A DNA stretch of 64,000 nucleotides from assembly GCF_001949145.1 (NCBI RefSeq), contig NW_019091430.1, positions 1,189,907 through 1,253,906 of the forward strand. The letters are read 5' to 3'. The translations under genes were made by a program, and so were the position numbers. Below are positions 54,201 through 60,200 of this stretch, piece after piece. The notes below the pieces were generated by a model. It saw only the letters and a list, made by a program, of their open reading frames with translations. It was not told the DNA's origin and searched no databases. The stretch is from Acanthaster planci (lineage: Eukaryota; Echinodermata; Asteroidea; Valvatida; Acanthasteridae). Every line of letters starts with the position of its first letter. Within the stretch, counting starts at the first letter, position 1.

Positions 54201-57200
54201 TAAATTTGTTGATGGGCTTTGTGCACGTCTTACAAATAGAGTCTTTGAAACCAGATTTGTTTGTAGTACTGTAACTCGCTCGATCGCCTTTATATCGATT
54301 CTTCTGTCTTGCCAATAAGTTGCTCACAGATCCAGCAGCGGTTACAATTTTCGTAAATTTTTTGTAACTGGCGCGACCAAATTAACGGCTTTTTATTTTC
54401 AAATGTGTCGTTGATCTTGTCTGCTTCCTCAGCAAGAGACCTGACAAAATCACCTGCCGTGTCTTGACCTCTGTACGTCTTTTGACCCGTGCATTTACCT
54501 TTGCATCTGACAACTGCGTAAGAATAGCCGCAGGGTTTGTGGATCTGGGTATTGACCGTGTTTGTATCTGTTGGTGGTAATTTTTCTAAAACCGACTCAA
54601 AATCTGCGTGTATGACAAAAGGTGTATCTTGTTTTTATAGTTTTCAAATTGTAAAATGTTTTTACCTTTGGTGACTAATTCGACTTTAAAGGGAACCACG
54701 TCTAACCATTGACAATCTTCCTTGTGCTTGGTTAACTTTTCTTCTGTTTGAAAGTACGACATGCAGTTAAAGCACCAGTGTTTCTTACCATCGTGTTTAT
54801 CAATATCACCCGTCAAGCGTGAAAAGTTTTTAATCCAACAGTAGTGGCTCTGTTCACCTAGGGTAAAATAAAGTAAATTGATCGGTTTGCCCATGCTCTT
54901 AGTTTTGTAAAGTATGTAAACACCGTCTTTTTTGTCGTAACCAAACACGTTGATAGCTAAGTTGTTTTGTGATTCGATACGTGGGATTTGTGAAATGGGT
55001 GTCGGAAAGCTTATGTTTGTAAAATTAAGGCCATCTGCTGCTGTGTAAGTCGAGTTGCGCTCGTTGTTTAATCTAAAGTTTGTTTTTTTCTAACTGACTT
55101 TTGACGCAGTCCGAATATAATTTTGAAACTGCTGTTAGTGCCCATCGGATAGACAGTTGATCTTTGTTTTGAACGTTGATGATTGCTTTCTTATCCGCCA
55201 ATTGCACGGGTAGTGGAATATACGTGGCGCCTACCAGTTTATATTTAACCACGTTGATGTAAAAAGCGTCAACTTTATCAAAGATCCATCCTGATCTGCG
55301 TTGTGTGTGAGCCTCCACGTCCTCTATTTGTTTTTGCCTCTGTTCTGCGAGTACACACACCAAGGTCGATTTGGTCGTTTTTTTTCCAATCTAAACTGCA
55401 CTTTGAGGGCGGTTTGTAATTTGTAAGAACCAATTTCCTCTAACTCGTCTAACGCTTTCTTCTCGATGAAAGTTTTGTTAAAATGAAAAAAGTGTAGAGA
55501 TCATATTCAAAAAGCTGGGTATTAGTTCCCAATTGCGATAGTTACCCTGAAAGATCCTCACGTTTCTAATATCAACTTCAGCAATTTCCTCGGGTTTGAG
55601 TGTAAGCTTTAATCGCTTTGATGAGATCTTGTTTGACGACTCTGCCCTTGTGCGTAAATGATATGTCGTTGTCTTGGACCGTTTGTGACAGCTGGCGATA
55701 TGACTGACGCGGGAGGTACCTTAATTGCTTTTGGTTCGTTCGGATGGCTTGGACAAGTTCGTGCTTGGTGTGAAATTTACGTTTGGGTGCCGGTAAGGGG
55801 ATGTTATACTGCTTGAAAAATCAGTTAAAAACGCCTTCTTGAAACGATTGAAGGTTGATAATAGTGGTCTGTGTTTTGGGGTTGCTCATGTCTCTATTTA
55901 TATATAGGTTTTTTAAAGTGTTCTCATTTTTTTCCCGCGACTTGAAATGACATGTTTTTTTATATATTGTTATTTTTATATATAGGTCTTTTATTTAAGG
56001 AGGTTGTAAACAGCTGTGTATTGCCTAAAACCAGAGTTGCGCTCTCAGAGAAGTCACGAGTTCGGTCGGGCGGTTGGGAAAGCAAGGGGAACTTCCCATT
56101 TTTTTGTTTGAGGGTCAAAGTGTTCGTGCAGTAGAAGAGCCGGGATTGTTTGTGCCGATGTAAGGTCAAAGGTCAGGGTGAGTGAATTGGGAAACCCGGC
56201 GCGGGTGAGTGAGGGTGGTGGGAGGAAGAGGGTGGAAAAGGGGGCCACGCTTGAACTGTCTAATCCCTTACAACTACAGTGACCAATCCCAGCTAAGTAT
56301 ACAGATGCATAATGCATCTACGTGAACTGGCATGCACGAGCTGGACCAGCTTCCGAGACGACTGCAGCATGACGAGATGTCTTTTTGCTTGAATTCCGCT
56401 GCAGATAAATTAAGAATAGGTGATTTTCGTGCCGAGTAGTGGCAAGCCTTAGAATACTTTGTGCGGGGTTACGACGTTTCCGTTAACGTGCTAACTGGCT
56501 ACGGGAAATCTGTTATTTTTCAGGCCGTACCTTTCTGCTTGGAGCTCCTCAGACCAGATACAAAGCCGATAGCATTAGTCATTTGAAAAACATCAATCAC
56601 AATCAATAAGGCAAAGCAAAGGCGAACTTGATCTCCGATTACTTTGATCAGCTGGCAAAATAAATATTGATTTGTCATATACATGTATAGCCACGTGTGC
56701 ATTCAGTCAACCTTTCACCTTACGACCGACTTGAATTATGCAGTTACTCTGTAGCAATGAACCAATCGAAAAGCCTATTAAAAACATCGGCTCCTACATT
56801 AGCATAATGAACTTCCGCGGACGGTTGCACCAAGGCGTTCGTCCTGGTTTAGCTGATTTGCATATCTCGTAGACCGCGCAAGGTCGCTCTTCGCCTTGAT
56901 TTCGAGCGGCAGGTGCGCGCTGCGCTGCGCTGTGACGATTGACGAACACTTTGACGAAGGCTAGCTTGAACGCGGCCTTTTGGTTGACTGAGACCTCACA
57001 AGGTAACTTTTGTATTGTGGCCCTTTAGGTATGTATTGCACTTGTCGCATAGAAAGCATGGCAGCGATGCAAACATATGGACGAAGGCCGGTGGTCATGC
57101 ACCATGGACAAAAAGCATTTTTCTTAGGTCACACCCTTCGATTATTTCTGAACTCAGAAACGCCAAGACGGAAGGCAGAAGGGTTGTCAACTTGACAAGA

Positions 57201-60200
57201 CACTCCACGGCCATTACAGTGGGGAAAAAGGGGAAAAAAGAAAAATAAAATGAAATGAAAACAAAAATCAAACAATTGTTACAAAAAGTCAATGAAACGG
57301 ATCGCTCGTTTGTACGATGAAACGGGAATAGTCCGAAACCCCTGACCCCCGAAATCCCTTTTTGTATTTTTCCATGGACGTAGAGTATATATGGTGCGTC
57401 AGGGGCTGGCGGTCTCGGATTCTTTGGTATACAAACATTTGTCACAGGCCAAATAAAGCTTGCGCATGAGTAGAAATCTAAATGCCATCCGAGAGTGGGC
57501 AATTTGTTTACTTTTAGATCATTATTCATAAGCAAAACTTTGTAATGATTTACAGGAAACATACAGCCTTCAGTTTCTTGAGTTTTCATTGCAGGCTTAT
57601 TCAGAGAAGGACAAGTACATAGCCACTCAAGGTAACCAAACATTAAGTTATTGTCCGTTCACTTAATCTCCATGAATTAAAGCAATCACAGAGAGACGAC
57701 AGACTCTTCTTTGTTTTAAGAGAATGTGTGTTTGATGACCATAGTATTGGTCATTTTGCTTTTATTCTTTACGAAACAAGGACCGACTGAGTCAACTGTT
57801 GACGATTTTTGGCGCATGGTGTGGCAGCTGAATGTGGACAAAATAATCATGCTCACCAATCTGAAGGAGAGTTTTCAGGTATCCAGTTTGTGGCATGCTT
57901 ACTGCTTATTGCAGTTGTTGCTAATTAAGCTTTAGAGGCTGTTAAAGCAGTTAAGAAGTTTGACAACCAAAAATAATTGACTGTTACCAGATAGGAAAAA
58001 CAGACGAGGCAATCCCGTTCTGCATTAATTCTATAGTAAAAGTGACCAATCGAATTTGTATAAATGTTTTCAAATGAAAGTCTAAAAAACAGATGTTGCT
58101 TTAGACCAAATGTCTAGGAGTCCATAATTTTCGGTTTGGATTTGTTTTTTAATTTCGGTGTTAGAAAGAAATATGTTTCACTGGTGAGATTTTTGTAACA
58201 CAGATTACAGTTTAACCACCTCATGAACAGCACTTGGTATCCATTGTAAATTTGGGGGTGCAGTGGTTCTCAGTGTACCAGTATGTTGATTGATTTTCAC
58301 CAATTTAAATTGATTGAATTATCTTGCTTAACTCGTCATATCCATTTCAAATGTCAGCAGTACTGGCCTCATTCAGGATTCACTAACTACTCTGACACCG
58401 CACTGCGCATTATCAAAGAAGAACACTTCGCAGACTACACGATCCGTGTCTTTAAGATAAACAAGGTAATGTTTGTTTTTTAATGTACAATTTATGCATT
58501 AAATGTAATCCATAGGCATGGTCAGAATTTATTGAACTGTACCCACTTCCATTGCGCATCACTGTTAGGTATTTGCTAATAATACTTGATTCTTTAATGT
58601 ATGAAATTTAAGACACGATCTTATCTGTTTCTTGAGACAGCTTTAATCATTTCTTGAAATTTATTTGCCAGATACCAAATTTGTTCAGGCAAGCTGGCAT
58701 CAGAAATATGGGCTAAAAGGTCCCTAACAGATCAACAACACAATCAATAGATCCGAAATACATCAATTTCCATTTGGCACCCAGGCCAATCAAAAACTCA
58801 GTGAACACCCTGGTCCCATGTACATGTACATCAATTTCCATTTGCCACTCAGGCCAGTCATTAACTTAGTGGGCACCCAGGCCCAGGAGCAATCATTCTG
58901 GGGTACAGCCACGGTTTGCTGTGGAACATACAGCACACCCGACCCCATGGTTACCTAAGAGGGAGTGGCTGACCCCTTACAGTGCGTAATACACATAATC
59001 CATATGAGCAATAATATCCACTGTTAACAGTAACCATAATAATAATAATTATATACGCCAAATCATGTATGTATTAGGAGATGGCTGTTTCTGAATCCTG
59101 TTAAAAAAACGCCACTTCTTAATGACAAGGCAGGAGCTGGGTTGGCGGCAGGCAAATTGAACCAGCTTGCAAATTTTTTTCGGACGGAATGACCGATCCC
59201 ACGCAATGTGAATTCCCTCCTAAACTGGCATTGTCTGCAATTAGTGCCTTGACCCCTTGCCTTATTGGTCAAAACACTTGGCTGTGATTAGCTAACACTC
59301 TTGGCTGTGTTTGGTTTAAACGTCTTAACTGGGATTGGTCAAATCTATGAATAATAAGTGCTAGAATCCCCCATAGAATCCCGTCTTTGTGAAACCCTTA
59401 ACTTTTATGCATAGAGGGGTAAACTGAGTATGAAACAATGCGAATATGTGAACAATGATGACTGCTTAAACTCTGAATATAACCACCCAGGACAGTTTAC
59501 ATTGTAAAATAAACTACTTTCAATCACACAAGCATTGTTGTCAAACAATAGTACGTAGAGGACTCCCATTTCACTTTTGTATCCAGTCGATGTTTGTTTC
59601 AGTGCGTAAAACATTTTATATTGGACAAGTTTTATTTTCCCACACTCAGTTTCTCTCTCATTAACATTGTCATGCTCACACATCACATTAATTTTTTTAA
59701 TCAGTTTTTTAGTGCGGAGGGTAATCGTCTTGTGACACAGTTTCATTTCAACGCTTGGCTAGGCATGAAGCCCCCTGAGTACCCATCTATCTTGCTCAAC
59801 TTCATGCGCATGGTGAACACAGAGCCGACCGAGGGACGGACCATTGTACATTGCAGGTAGGAATGTGCCCGAATTACGTACTAAATTTATTTCATTTTAT
59901 CAGGGTTGCCATGATTATCGAACTTTAATGAACTGCTCTCCTTTGGAGTCCAAGATTATGTGTTATAAGTGCATAACATGGCCATTTTCTAGCCCGTAAA
60001 TCAATTTCCTTTGCATCTAACAGCTTAAAATAACCACGGTGTAGTATTTAACTTCTCCTGAAGGAAGGGGGTTGGCTTTGTAAATTCATTCAGGCGCAGT
60101 GCACTTATTTGATTTTACAGGTACATTATATGCTCACAGGCACTCGGACCTATACAGGTTTTTCACATGACAGGCAAATTCAGGAAGCATACCATGTCCG

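Larger units (their letters stand above)
47505..56281. mobile_element. Fossil Polinton/Maverick- or adintovirus-like element (8.8 kb) in intron 23
   Basis: Long terminal inverted repeats (about 47505-47700 and 56085-56281) begin CACTGTAG(T)A/TGTAAGGG and share long G/C-rich and CCTGACCTTTGACCTTACAT blocks. Left-half genes are on the plus strand, and the polymerase is on the minus strand toward the right end. Protein-primed type B polymerase motifs, an integrase-like C-terminal remnant and small conserved accessory ORFs are present. All larger genes have stops or frameshifts. No capsid, packaging ATPase or protease was recognised. Six-base target duplications expected for Polintons were not found. 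Confidence 0.75.

Noticed and set aside
57095-57643. 182-codon minus-strand ORF
   Set aside because: It overlaps the conserved PTP exon 24 in antisense and has no recognised motif.
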